From: Streptomyces rugosispiralis
GTDB lineage: Bacteria; Actinomycetota; Actinomycetes; Streptomycetales; Streptomycetaceae
NCBI RefSeq assembly: GCF_024505145.1
Contig: NZ_JANIAA010000001.1
Coordinates: forward strand, 186,001 to 250,000
Length of the DNA stretch: 64,000 nucleotides
Direction: 5' to 3'
The notes under the pieces: generated by a model
The model's input: the letters and a program-made list of their open reading frames with translations, nothing else
The model's database searches: none
What the model was told of the DNA's origin: nothing
Position numbers and translations under genes: made by a program
Shown here: positions 49,293-57,519 of the stretch, one piece after another
Layout: each line of letters starts with the position of its first letter
Position numbering within the stretch: the stretch's first letter is position 1

Positions 49293-52100
49293 TCACTCTT
49301 CCCATTGGTCCAGGAGGGCATCGGTCAGCGCGGCGGTGGGGGCCGCGCCGTCGTCGTGGAGGGACTGTTCAGTCCAGATGACTTTGCCGCGGGCCAGATA
49401 CCGGGTCCCCCAACGCTGGGCGAACTGGGCAACCAGGAACAGGCCTCGCCCGCCCTCGTCGGTCGTGGCCGCCCGGCGCAAGTGCGGCGAGGTGCTGGAG
49501 CCGTCCGCGACCTCGCAGGTGAGGGTGCGGTCGTGCAGCAGGCGCAGCCGGATGGGTTGTGTGCCGTATCGGATGGCGTTGGTGACCAGTTCGCTGGTGA
49601 TCAGCTCAGTGGTGAAGCCCAGCTGTTCCAGGCCCCAGGTTTCCAGCTGGCGGGTGACCTCGGAACGAATACGGGCGACCGCTGCGGGGTCGGAGGGAAT
49701 GTCCCATTCGCGAACTTGAGCGGGGTCCAGGATGCGGGTGCGGGCGACGAGCAGGGCGACGTCGTCGGTGGGGCGCTCGGGCAGCAGAGCGTCGAACGCC
49801 GCCCGACAGGTCTGTTCCGGGGTCCGGTGGGTTTGGGCGAGGACGTCTCGCAGCAGCTCCAGGCCCGTGTCGGGGTCGCGGTGGCGGTCCTCGATCAATC
49901 CGTCGGTGAACAGGGCCAGCTGGCTGCCCTCTGGGAGCTGCAGTGTGGCGGTTTCGACCGGGAGAGCGGCGCCGAGGCCGAGGGGCGGTGAGACAGGGGT
50001 GTCGGGGAACGAGACGGCGCCGTTGGGGTGGATCAGGGCGGGGCCCAGGTGGCCGGCGCGGGCGATGGTGCACGTTCCGGAGACCGCATCGTAGATCGCG
50101 TACAGACAGGTGGCCCCAGTGACCTCCTGCTCGACCCCTTCTTCGCTTTCCCCGGCGTCCATGTGGGCCACCAGCTCATCCAGGTAACCCAGCAGTTCGT
50201 CAGCTGACAGGTCCAGGGCGGACAGGTTGTGTATCGCGGTGCGCAGCCGTCCCATGGTCGCCGCCGCGTGCAGACCGTGGCCGACCACATCGCCCACCAC
50301 CAGTGCGACGCGCGCTCCCGGGAGCGGGATGATGTCGAACCAATCCCCGCCGGCCCCGGCCTGCGCGGGCAGGTAGCGCCACGCCACCTCCAGGGCGTTC
50401 TGCTGTGGCAGCCCTCGCGGCAGCAGACTGCGCTGCAGCGTCACGGCCATCGCATGCTCCCGTGTGTACCGCCGCGCGTTGTCGACGCAGACGGCGGCCC
50501 TCGACGCCAGCTCCTCCGCGAAGGAAAGATCGTCCTCCGCGAACGCCGGTGAATCAGCCGCGCGCCAGAAGTCCACCATGCCCACGACCACTCCCCTGGC
50601 CCGCAACGGCACGGCGATCAGGGAATGCAATCCGCGCTCCAGCATCCCGCGGGCCCGGTCGGGATCCTGCTCCTGCCACCCCCTGGTCCCTCGCAGATCC
50701 GCCTCGACCAGCGCACGCCCCGTCTCCAACGCCAGGGCCTGTGGTGTTCCCGCCCGAAACGTGATCAGCTCACCCACCGGATACAGGGGCAACCCGTCGC
50801 GGTGGCCGCTGATCGCCGTGCGCCGCATCTGCCACCGCGGCTCCCGGGCCGGTTCTTCCCCCCGCACCACCGCATCCAGAAGATCCACGGCAGCGACGTC
50901 GGCGAACCGCGGCACCGCCACCTCCGTCAGCTCCTGTGCGGTGCGGACGACGTCCAGTGTGGTCCCGATCTTCACCCCGGAGTCGTACAGCAGCCTCAGC
51001 CGCTCCCCCGCCTGTTCCGCCCGCCCCGACAGCGCCGCAAGCTCCGTGGTGTCCCGCAACGTCACCACACTGCCCGCTTGTCCGCCGAAGGGGGCGGTCG
51101 GTCGCTTGTTCACCGCGAGAAGCCGGTCCCCCGCCAGATGCACCCCGTCCGTGAGCGGGTCTCCCGACGCCAGCAGCCGCACCGTCCTGCTGTCCAGACC
51201 TATATCGTCCACATACCGGCGCTCCGCGTCGAGCGGCAGATCGAACAGTCGCCGTGCTTCGTCGTTGACCAGCAGCAGCCGCCCGTCGGCTCCGATGATG
51301 AGCACGCCCTCCCGGACCGCGTGCAGCACCGCGTCATGGTGCTCGTACATCCGTGTCATTTCCGTCGGCCCCAGCCCATGCGTCTGCCGCCGCAGCCGCC
51401 GGGAGACCAGCAGCGTGCCGGCCGTCGACGCGGCGAGCGCGCCCGCGCCGGCGCCGAAGACGATCGGCAGTTGCTGCCCGGCCAATCTGGTCACGTTCTG
51501 GATCTTGACTCCCGCGGCGACCAGGCCGGCGACCGAGCCATCGTCCCGGAACACCGGGACGATGGCCTCGATGGCCGGGCCGCTGCCCCCGGGCAGCGGC
51601 GGCCCCCCATGCGTTTGCTCAACGGTGACGTGACCCGCCAGCGGGGGCCCGATCGGGCCCCCGAACTTCTTCCCGATCGCCCCCGGGGAGGGATGGGTAT
51701 AACGGATCCCGTGCGTGTTCATGGCGACGAGGAAGTCGACATCCGCCCGCTGCCGGGCCGCCTCCGCGCGCGGCTGGAGCACCGCCGTCGGATTCCGGCT
51801 GTCCAGCGCCGCCGCTACGCCTGGCGAGTTCGCGAACGTCTCGGCGGCGGTCACCGACTGCTGCCGGGCCTCGCGCATGCTGTACTGCCGCGCGAGCAGC
51901 ACGAGGGCCAGCGCCCCGGCCGCGACCAGCAGCACCACGATGATGACCTGCGCGACGAACACCTGCCCGGCGGCGCTGCCCAGGTCCAGCAGGGAGCGGA
52001 GTCCCGAACCCGAACCGGGGCCTGGGTCCGATCCTGCTCGCGGTGGACCGGCGGCGAGACGGCGGAGCCAAGGCCGGTTTCGGCGGGAGAGCCCCTTCAC
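49293..52100 (-). CDS. Membrane sensor phosphatase: sensor-PAS-GAF-PP2C(SpoIIE)-HATPase
   Basis: 935 residues. Membrane helices near 47-70 (VFVAQVIIVVLLVAAGALAL) and 210-232 flank an extracytoplasmic sensor related to the CitA/DcuS type (GIRYTHPSPGAIGKKFGG). Next come a PAS domain (about 255-350), a GAF domain (about 365-555), a SpoIIE-type PP2C phosphatase (about 575-795; AGGDWFDIIPLPG, VVGDVVGHGLHAA, FTDGLIEDR, TDDVALLVAR), and a C-terminal anti-sigma-like HATPase (about 815-925; ELVTNAIRYG, GGRGLFLVAQFAQRWG). Such proteins act in partner-switching control of sigma factors by dephosphorylating anti-anti-sigma proteins. The start is GTG; its ribosome site is weak. Confidence 0.92.
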   Translation of the reverse strand: MKGLSRRNRPWLRRLAAGPPRAGSDPGPGSGSGLRSLLDLGSAAGQVFVAQVIIVVLLVAAGALALVLLARQYSMREARQQSVTAAETFANSPGVAAALDSRNPTAVLQPRAEAARQRADVDFLVAMNTHGIRYTHPSPGAIGKKFGGPIGPPLAGHVTVEQTHGGPPLPGGSGPAIEAIVPVFRDDGSVAGLVAAGVKIQNVTRLAGQQLPIVFGAGAGALAASTAGTLLVSRRLRRQTHGLGPTEMTRMYEHHDAVLHAVREGVLIIGADGRLLLVNDEARRLFDLPLDAERRYVDDIGLDSRTVRLLASGDPLTDGVHLAGDRLLAVNKRPTAPFGGQAGSVVTLRDTTELAALSGRAEQAGERLRLLYDSGVKIGTTLDVVRTAQELTEVAVPRFADVAAVDLLDAVVRGEEPAREPRWQMRRTAISGHRDGLPLYPVGELITFRAGTPQALALETGRALVEADLRGTRGWQEQDPDRARGMLERGLHSLIAVPLRARGVVVGMVDFWRAADSPAFAEDDLSFAEELASRAAVCVDNARRYTREHAMAVTLQRSLLPRGLPQQNALEVAWRYLPAQAGAGGDWFDIIPLPGARVALVVGDVVGHGLHAAATMGRLRTAIHNLSALDLSADELLGYLDELVAHMDAGESEEGVEQEVTGATCLYAIYDAVSGTCTIARAGHLGPALIHPNGAVSFPDTPVSPPLGLGAALPVETATLQLPEGSQLALFTDGLIEDRHRDPDTGLELLRDVLAQTHRTPEQTCRAAFDALLPERPTDDVALLVARTRILDPAQVREWDIPSDPAAVARIRSEVTRQLETWGLEQLGFTTELITSELVTNAIRYGTQPIRLRLLHDRTLTCEVADGSSTSPHLRRAATTDEGGRGLFLVAQFAQRWGTRYLARGKVIWTEQSLHDDGAAPTAALTDALLDQWEE

Positions 52101-52541
52101 AGTTCATTCATAACACTGCTTTGCACCCTAATGTGAATATCCGGACTATCGTGATCTTGCCGGACAGAATGCGCGGGCCCGCCGGGGTGCCGGCCAGGGC
52201 AAGGACGCCGGACACCATGGCGGGCCGTTTCACCCGCCACGTACGACAGCGGCGGGCCCGGCGAGAACGGCTCCGCGTAAGAACGGCTCCGCGTAAGAGG
52301 GGGCGTCCGGCGGGCCCGGATCCCCGCTGGGCGCGGACGCCGCTCACCTCACCCTGTCGGCGTCCTGTTCGCGGCCGATCGCAGCCCCCGCGGCCTCTCC
52401 CCCGGCGAATCCCTCGTCCCGTCCTGCCGCCCGGCAGCGAGGCGCCGGGGGGCAGGACAAGGCCGGGGGCCGGACCAGAGCGCCGACGGTGGTCGGGCCC
52501 GCTGAACAGGCGCCGTCGCGCCGTCGGGGGATGAGGGTGGG
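52101..52541. other. Intergenic region with a 16-bp tandem duplication
   Basis: No gene recognised in 441 bp. GAACGGCTCCGCGTAA occurs twice in tandem, at 52265-52280 and 52281-52296. The right part follows the stop of the CYP157-like gene; the left part must hold the promoter of the sensor phosphatase gene. No clear hairpin terminator was found. Confidence 0.55.
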
Positions 52542-53870
52542 TCAGCCGGCCGTCCCGTTCAGCGCCGGAGTCGGGGTGAAGCGCACGGGCAGTGTCGTCA
52601 TGCCTCGCGCCCAGGGGGAGGGACGGCGGGTGAGTTCTTCGGCCGGGACGGCGAGGTCGACGTCGGGCAGCCGGTCGAGCAGCACCTCGATGGCCGTACG
52701 GGCAATGGTCTCGGCGATCTCCTGCGCCGCGACCGGGCAGCGGTGCTCGCCGTGCCCGAACGAGAGGAACGCGTTGTTGCCGCCGGTCAGCCTCGTGCCG
52801 TCGGGGCGTATCTGCGGATCCTTGTTGGCGGCGGCGAGTCCGAGGCACACCATGTCGCCCGCCTTGATCCGGCGGTTGCCGAGCGTGGTGTCGCGGGACG
52901 CCCACCGTCCGACGCCGTTCTGGGCGGGGGTGTCCTCCCAGAGCACCTCGTTCATGGCCTCCGAGACACTCTTGCGCCCACCGGCCAGGGACATGACGAA
53001 CCGTTCGTCCGTGAACATCAGCCGCAGCGAATTGCCGATCCAGTCCGCGGTCAGGGTGTGGCCCGCGATGACCAGCACGATCAGGTCGTGGAGGATCTCC
53101 TCGTCCGTGAAGCCGAGGGTGTTGCCGACCAGTTGGGCGGCGACGTCCCGGGGGCCGTTCCCCGCCTTCCGCTCGGCCATCAGGGCCGCCGTGGCCTCGG
53201 CGAGGTGGACCTGGGCCGCCTGGGCCAGATCTCCCCCGTCGGCCAGGTCGATGGCCGCCGCGGCCAGTCCGGCCCCCTGCTCGTCCGGGAAGCCGTAGAT
53301 CTTCGCCAGGACACGCACCGGGAAGGGCATCGCGTACCGGGCGATGACGTCCGCGCCGCCCTCGGCGCAGAAGCCGTCGATCAGTTCGTCGGCAAGTCGC
53401 TCGGCGTGCTGCCGGATCTCGAAGGGGTCGACCGACTCCAGCGCGTCGCTGATCATCCTGGCCCGTACGCGGTGCCGCTCACCCGTCGTGTACAGGATGG
53501 ACGGCTGACCACGGCCGATCAGCGGGGCCAGCGGCCAGTCCTCCGGGATGCGGTCCCACTGGTTCCAGAGTTCGGAGTCACGGGTGAAGAGCACGTGGTC
53601 GGCGGTGACCTGGTGCAGTTCACGGTAGCCGAGAACCAGCCACGCCGGGATCCCGCCCTCGAGCACGATGGGGGCGACCGCTCCATGTTCGCGGCGCATC
53701 TCCGGGTAGAGGAGGTTGGGTTCGACATGGAAGCGGGGGCCGCTCAAGGGCACGGCGAAAGGGCTGACATGGTCCCCGCCGTGCGAGGGCTCGCCGCTTC
53801 GGTGTGCGGGACAGCCGGGTGGCGGGGCGGGCGCCTCGGAGCTCTGGTCGGTGGGGTCGGTCGGCGTCAT
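52542..53870 (-). CDS. CYP157-like cytochrome P450 lacking ExxR
   Basis: 442 residues from MTPTDPTDQSSEAPAPPPG. The heme loop LSFGHGEHRCPVAAQE is intact, with Cys about residue 378. The K-helix position reads NEVLWEDTP: Glu 308 is followed by Val-Leu-Trp, so the Arg of the ExxR motif is replaced by Trp. The I-helix reads VIAGHTLTADWIGN in place of the usual AGxET/DT. The CYP157 family of Streptomyces is known to lack ExxR in this way. Members often sit in conservon operons with a GTPase and a sensor kinase; none is seen here. ATG 53870 has GGAGG about 11 nt upstream; a frame to 53945 is less likely. Confidence 0.9.
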   Translation of the reverse strand: MTPTDPTDQSSEAPAPPPGCPAHRSGEPSHGGDHVSPFAVPLSGPRFHVEPNLLYPEMRREHGAVAPIVLEGGIPAWLVLGYRELHQVTADHVLFTRDSELWNQWDRIPEDWPLAPLIGRGQPSILYTTGERHRVRARMISDALESVDPFEIRQHAERLADELIDGFCAEGGADVIARYAMPFPVRVLAKIYGFPDEQGAGLAAAAIDLADGGDLAQAAQVHLAEATAALMAERKAGNGPRDVAAQLVGNTLGFTDEEILHDLIVLVIAGHTLTADWIGNSLRLMFTDERFVMSLAGGRKSVSEAMNEVLWEDTPAQNGVGRWASRDTTLGNRRIKAGDMVCLGLAAANKDPQIRPDGTRLTGGNNAFLSFGHGEHRCPVAAQEIAETIARTAIEVLLDRLPDVDLAVPAEELTRRPSPWARGMTTLPVRFTPTPALNGTAG

Positions 53871-53950
53871 CGCTGTGGTTCCTCCGAGGTCGGTAAGGGG
53901 TCCCCCGCACGGATCCCGGTCCCCCCCCGGCGGGCAGGTCCGCATGGCGG

Positions 53951-53990
53951 CTCATGACGGCTCATGACGGCTCATGACGGCTCATGACGG
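53951..53990. repeat. 10-bp tandem repeat, four copies
   Basis: CTCATGACGG occurs four times head to tail, with a degenerate fifth copy (CGCATGGCGG) at 53941-53950. It lies 80 bp upstream of the CYP157-like start, between it and the ferredoxin-like frame. The spacing is close to one helical turn. Confidence 0.9.
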
Positions 53991-54022
53991 CGAGACCGCC
54001 GTGGCTGGGCTGACAGGGCGAC

Positions 54023-54274
54023 TCAACGGTCCGGGGTGCGGCGGCCGTCGTCCTCGATCCCCAGCGCCCGTTCGGGACAGCGGCCCACCACGTGTTGCGC
54101 GGCGGCCAGGTTGTGCCCGGTCAGCGGCGAGAGCGTTACCACGGGATCACCCTGGTCGTCGCAGGCGAGGATTGTCGGCGCGGCACCATAACACAGGCCC
54201 TGACCTGCGCAGGCGTGACGGCCGACATCGGCCCGGGGGTGCGGGCCCGGTGCGGGGCGCGGGCGGCGGCCTCC
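54023..54274 (-). pseudogene. [3Fe-4S]/[4Fe-4S] ferredoxin frame without a start codon
   Basis: The frame encodes ADVGRHACAGQGLCYGAAPT and later VVGRCPERALGIEDD before TGA at 54023. Spacing C-x5-C followed by CPERAL matches the small ferredoxins that serve Streptomyces P450s. The frame is open from the stop of the HAD gene at 54275 but has no ATG, GTG, TTG or CTG before the first Cys. The N-terminus is therefore damaged by an indel, or an unusual start or readthrough is used. Position just upstream of the CYP157-like gene suggests it was its redox partner. Confidence 0.65.
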
Positions 54275-54952
54275 TCACGCCACCCGGGCGTTCACGAGCA
54301 CTTCTTCCAGGGTGCCGGCGATGGCGGTGTGGGGTGCGGCCTGGAGCTGCTCCCTCCCGTGTGCCCCGCCGAGGACGCCGATGACGTGTCCGGCTCCGGA
54401 GCGCGTGCCGGCGAGCAGGTCGTTGGCCGTGTCGCCGGCGACGAGGACGCGCTGCACCGCGTCGATCCCGAGGCTGATGACCGCGGTGAGGATCAGATCG
54501 GGGTAGGGGCGGCCGCGGAGTGTTCCGGACTGGGCGACGGTGAGGTCGACGAGGTCGCCCCAGCCGAGCGTGTGGAGGAGCGCCTCCTGGACCATGGCGT
54601 CGAAGCCGGTCATGAGACAGGTCTTGACTCCGCGTTCTCGCAGCGCGACGAGGACTTCCTCGGCGCCGTCCCTGGCGGGCAGCTCACCGGCCAGCACCGC
54701 CTTGAGCATGAGGTCCACGAAGTTCTGGTGGGCCTCGGCAGCCTTGTGCGGATCGGGCGCCAGTCGGTGGAACATGTCGGTTTTCGCCATGCCGCGCAGC
54801 GGCCGGAGCGTTTCCGGGGTGATCGCGTCGAGACCCGCGAGCGACAGGGCGTCGTCCACGGTCCGTTCGACGATGCCGTTGTCCGCGATGGTGGTGCCGG
54901 CCATGTCGAGGACGGCCAGGTCGATCACCGGTGAGTGGTCGTGGTGGGGCAC
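54275..54952 (-). CDS. Phosphonatase-like HAD hydrolase
   Basis: 225 residues from MPHHDHSPVIDLAVLDMAGT. HAD motif I is DMAGTT, in the style of phosphonoacetaldehyde hydrolase; motif II is LMTGF; motif III and IV regions include GTLRGRPYPDLIL and VAGDTANDLLAG. The sequence fits the phosphonatase-like clade but the Schiff-base Lys of true PhnX could not be placed with certainty. It would cleave a C-P or phosphate ester bond. It lies after the RpiR gene on the same strand and next to an aminotransferase and an amino-acid transporter, so a role with an amino-phosphonate or sugar phosphate is possible. Confidence 0.85.
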   Translation of the reverse strand: MPHHDHSPVIDLAVLDMAGTTIADNGIVERTVDDALSLAGLDAITPETLRPLRGMAKTDMFHRLAPDPHKAAEAHQNFVDLMLKAVLAGELPARDGAEEVLVALRERGVKTCLMTGFDAMVQEALLHTLGWGDLVDLTVAQSGTLRGRPYPDLILTAVISLGIDAVQRVLVAGDTANDLLAGTRSGAGHVIGVLGGAHGREQLQAAPHTAIAGTLEEVLVNARVA

Positions 54953-54965
54953 GGATGCGTTCCTT

Positions 54966-55037
54966 CTACAGGGAGCGTTCGGTCTACAGGGAGTGTTCGG
55001 TCTACAGGGAGTGTTCGGTCTACAGGGAGTGTTCGAT
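54966..55037. repeat. 18-bp tandem repeat, four copies, across the RpiR stop codon
   Basis: Units at 54966-54983, 54984-55001, 55002-55019 and 55020-55037 follow CTACAGGGAGTGTTCGGT with single-base changes in the first and last. On the minus strand each unit encodes EHSL or ERSL followed by TAG, so the tail of the RpiR gene, stop included, has been copied three times. Confidence 0.92.
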
Positions 55038-55904
55038 CGTGGTGTCGGCCATCACGTCGAGCGCTTTGGTCGATGCTTTGGGACGGCGGACGGCGATGCC
55101 GACGAAGAGTGCGTCGACGATCCCCAGGTGGGCGAGGCGGCTGGCCATCGCTTCCAGGCGGAACCCGTACTCGGGTCCTCCCGCGACCAGCGCGGCGTCC
55201 ACGACGCGGGTCAGGGGCGAGTTGGTGAAGCTCGTGATGGCGGCGACGAAGGCACCTGCCGCCCGCGCCGCCTCGGCGGCCCGCAGCGACTCGCGGCTGG
55301 CACCGGTGTGGCTGACGACAAGGCACACACAGGACTCGTCGAGGTGCCGAGCGGCCAGGTGCTGGGCCATGACGTCGGTGGGAAACATCGTGACGAGGCC
55401 GAGCGCGGACAGCCGGTAGGCGGCGTCGTGGGCCGGCGCCGCGGAGGTGCCGTTCCCGATGACGAGGACACGGCCCGCCGCCGCGATGCGATCGATGGTG
55501 AGTGCCAGCAGCTCGGGGTCGACGGTCTGTGCCGCGTCGACCAGGGCCCGGGCGCTACGGCGCAGGATGCGGTCGAGGATGTCACCGACAGGTGTCTGAC
55601 CGCCTATTCCCTCTTCGTGGGCGAGTTCCTGCTCCTGCTCGTCCCTTTGGGCGAGGTCGCGTGTGATGGCGAGCTTGACGTCCTGGTAGCCCCGGTACCC
55701 GATGCGCTGGCAGGCACGGACCGCTGAGGACTGCGCGACGCCGGCCCGCTGGGCCAGCTCGGTCACCGAGCCGCGCACGACCGCTTCGGGGTCGCTGAGG
55801 ATCAGCTCGATGAACCGCTTGTCCGTCGCGCCCAGGCTGGGCAGCGCGGCGTGGGCACGAGTGACGAACTCGCCGCTCACCAGGGACGACTTGGCTGCAA
55901 CCAC
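55020..55904 (-). CDS. RpiR-family transcriptional regulator (HTH-SIS)
   Basis: 294 residues. The N-terminal HTH_6 domain (LAQRAGVAQSSAVRACQRIGYRGYQDVKLAI, residues about 50-80) is followed by a SIS sugar-isomerase domain (VLVIGNGTSAAPAHDAAYRL, VVSHTGASRESLRAAEAA, AAITSFTNSPL). RpiR proteins sense phosphosugars or related metabolites and regulate nearby genes. It is divergent from the aminotransferase-transporter genes, with an array of inverted repeats between, so it probably controls them and itself. GTG start with GAGG 4 nt upstream. The 3' end lies in an 18-bp tandem repeat. Confidence 0.93.
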   Translation of the reverse strand: MVAAKSSLVSGEFVTRAHAALPSLGATDKRFIELILSDPEAVVRGSVTELAQRAGVAQSSAVRACQRIGYRGYQDVKLAITRDLAQRDEQEQELAHEEGIGGQTPVGDILDRILRRSARALVDAAQTVDPELLALTIDRIAAAGRVLVIGNGTSAAPAHDAAYRLSALGLVTMFPTDVMAQHLAARHLDESCVCLVVSHTGASRESLRAAEAARAAGAFVAAITSFTNSPLTRVVDAALVAGGPEYGFRLEAMASRLAHLGIVDALFVGIAVRRPKASTKALDVMADTTIEHSL

Positions 55905-55964
55905 GGGACCTCAATTCGCTCGCGAAGCTCGGATCGACTGTCGATACGAGCAGGACGCTAACAC

Positions 55965-56005
55965 AGGATGGATTATCCATCCTGGATCCCAATCCATATC
56001 TGGAT
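55965..56005. promoter_or_regulatory. Operator-like ATCCA/TGGAT array
   Basis: AGGATGGAT (55965-55973) and ATCCATCCT (55975-55983) form a perfect palindrome around one base. ATCCA (55992-55996) faces TGGAT (56001-56005) just beside it. The same half-site recurs, which is typical of an operator with two dimer sites. It lies 60-100 bp upstream of the RpiR start and in the divergent promoter. The rest of the 55905-56286 gap shows no gene. Confidence 0.65.
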
Positions 56006-56286
56006 AGTTCATCCTCCCGTAATCCGGGCTTGGCTCCCGCGCCACCCCCGACTCCGAACCTGGCACCGCCGGCGCAGATCGACAGGTGGTCGAACGCCGC
56101 TACGCCGAGCGGCCGCCCCGGAGGGCGATACCGGCCCCGAAGTGCCCCCAGAGCACGGAGAGCCACTACCGCCTCCAGGTGGCCCGTCGGGCCCACCGGC
56201 ACCGGCGCGGCAGCCACCCCGCACACCAGCGCCTTGCGTCCGCCGCCTCCGGGCGGCCGATCAACTCCGGAAACGAGGAACACCCC

Positions 56287-57417
56287 GTGATCACCCTTTC
56301 GCCGACCGCCGCCCTGCGCCAACGCGCCGCGAGACTGCGACGTGAGGGCGTCCAAGTCTTCGACTTCTCGGCAGGCGAACTCGACCTGCCGACCCCCGCC
56401 CACGTCGTCACCGCGGCCATCGACGCCGCGCGCAGGCCGGAGAACCACCGCTACGGGCCGACCGGCGGCGAGACCCGCCTGCGTCAGGCGATCGCCAACC
56501 GGCTCGCCCCGAGGACCACGACAGCCCTCGACGACTCGAACGTACTGGTCACCAATGGCGCGAAACAGGCATTGTTCAACACGTTCATGGCGCTGCTCGA
56601 GCCTGGGGACGAGGTGCTGATCCCGGCGCCGTACTGGGTGACCTTCCCGTCCTCGGTCCGGCTGGCGGGCGGCAGTCCGGTGATCGTCCAGCCGTCCGCC
56701 GGCGAGCTGAAGATCACCCCGGACAATCTGGAGGCGGCTCGGACCCCGTCCACCCGGGCGATGGTGCTGTGTTCACCGAACAACCCGACGGGAATGGTCT
56801 ACGACGCGTCGGAGCTGCGCGCACTCCTCACGTGGGCGGCGGAGCACGGCGTCTGGATCGTCTCGGACGAGACCTATGTCGACCTCGGCTTCCGGCCCGT
56901 CCCCGCACCGGGCCAGGTCGAGCCGGGGGTGAGCGACCGACTCATCACAGTCGGCAGTGTGTCCAAGTCGTACGCCATGACGGGCTGGCGGGTGGGCTGG
57001 ATGTCGGGCCCGAAGAAGGTCATCGACGCGGCTGCCGCCGTCCAGTCCCATACCACCTCGAACGTCGGCCGCATCGCGCAGGCGGCCGCTCTCGCCGCCC
57101 TCACCGGACCGGATGTGACGGCCGAATTCCGGGCGGTCCTCCGCGACCGGCTGACGGCGTGCCAGGCCGTACTGGAGCCTCTCGGGCTGTTCCGGACGCC
57201 TCCTGACGGCGCGTTCTACGTCTTCCCCGACATCCGCGCGTTCGCCCCCGACGACGTCACCGTGGCGGACCGTCTCCTGGACGCCGGCGTCATCACCGTG
57301 CCCGGTGCCTCTTTCGGGGCTCCGGGACATCTGCGGCTGAGTTTCGCCATCGCGGAGGAAGACCTGCGCCGCGGACTGTCGACCATGGCCGAACTCCTCG
57401 ACGGCCGGGCCGCTTGA
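56287..57417 (+). CDS. PLP-dependent aminotransferase (class I/II, aspartate aminotransferase-like)
   Basis: 376 residues from the GTG at 56287, which follows GAGGA; a longer frame to 56086 has no family match. Visible motifs: FDFSAGELDLPTPAHV, NHRYGPTGGETRLRQAIA, VTNGAKQALFNTFMALL, CSPNNPTGMVYD, SDETYVDLGF, the PLP Lys in SVSKSYAMTGWRVGW, and HLRLSFAIAEEDL near the end. It should transaminate an amino acid with a 2-oxoacid in the cytoplasm. It heads a run with a polar amino-acid ABC importer, so its substrate is probably the imported compound. Confidence 0.92.
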   Translation: MITLSPTAALRQRAARLRREGVQVFDFSAGELDLPTPAHVVTAAIDAARRPENHRYGPTGGETRLRQAIANRLAPRTTTALDDSNVLVTNGAKQALFNTFMALLEPGDEVLIPAPYWVTFPSSVRLAGGSPVIVQPSAGELKITPDNLEAARTPSTRAMVLCSPNNPTGMVYDASELRALLTWAAEHGVWIVSDETYVDLGFRPVPAPGQVEPGVSDRLITVGSVSKSYAMTGWRVGWMSGPKKVIDAAAAVQSHTTSNVGRIAQAAALAALTGPDVTAEFRAVLRDRLTACQAVLEPLGLFRTPPDGAFYVFPDIRAFAPDDVTVADRLLDAGVITVPGASFGAPGHLRLSFAIAEEDLRRGLSTMAELLDGRAA

Positions 57418-57420
57418 TGT

Positions 57421-57439
57421 GCCCGCCCGACCGGCGGGC
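57421..57439 (+). terminator. Short hairpin after the aminotransferase gene
   Basis: GCCCGCC (57421-57427) pairs with GGCGGGC (57433-57439) over a 5-nt loop, three bases after the stop. It may only reduce readthrough into the transporter genes, since these probably belong to the same unit. Confidence 0.4.
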
Positions 57440-57519
57440 GTTGGTCCCCGCACCGTGTTCCACCGTCTGCTCCGCCTGTCCGGGCTCCCCGAACTCAGCG
57501 CTGAACCGGAGACGTCATC

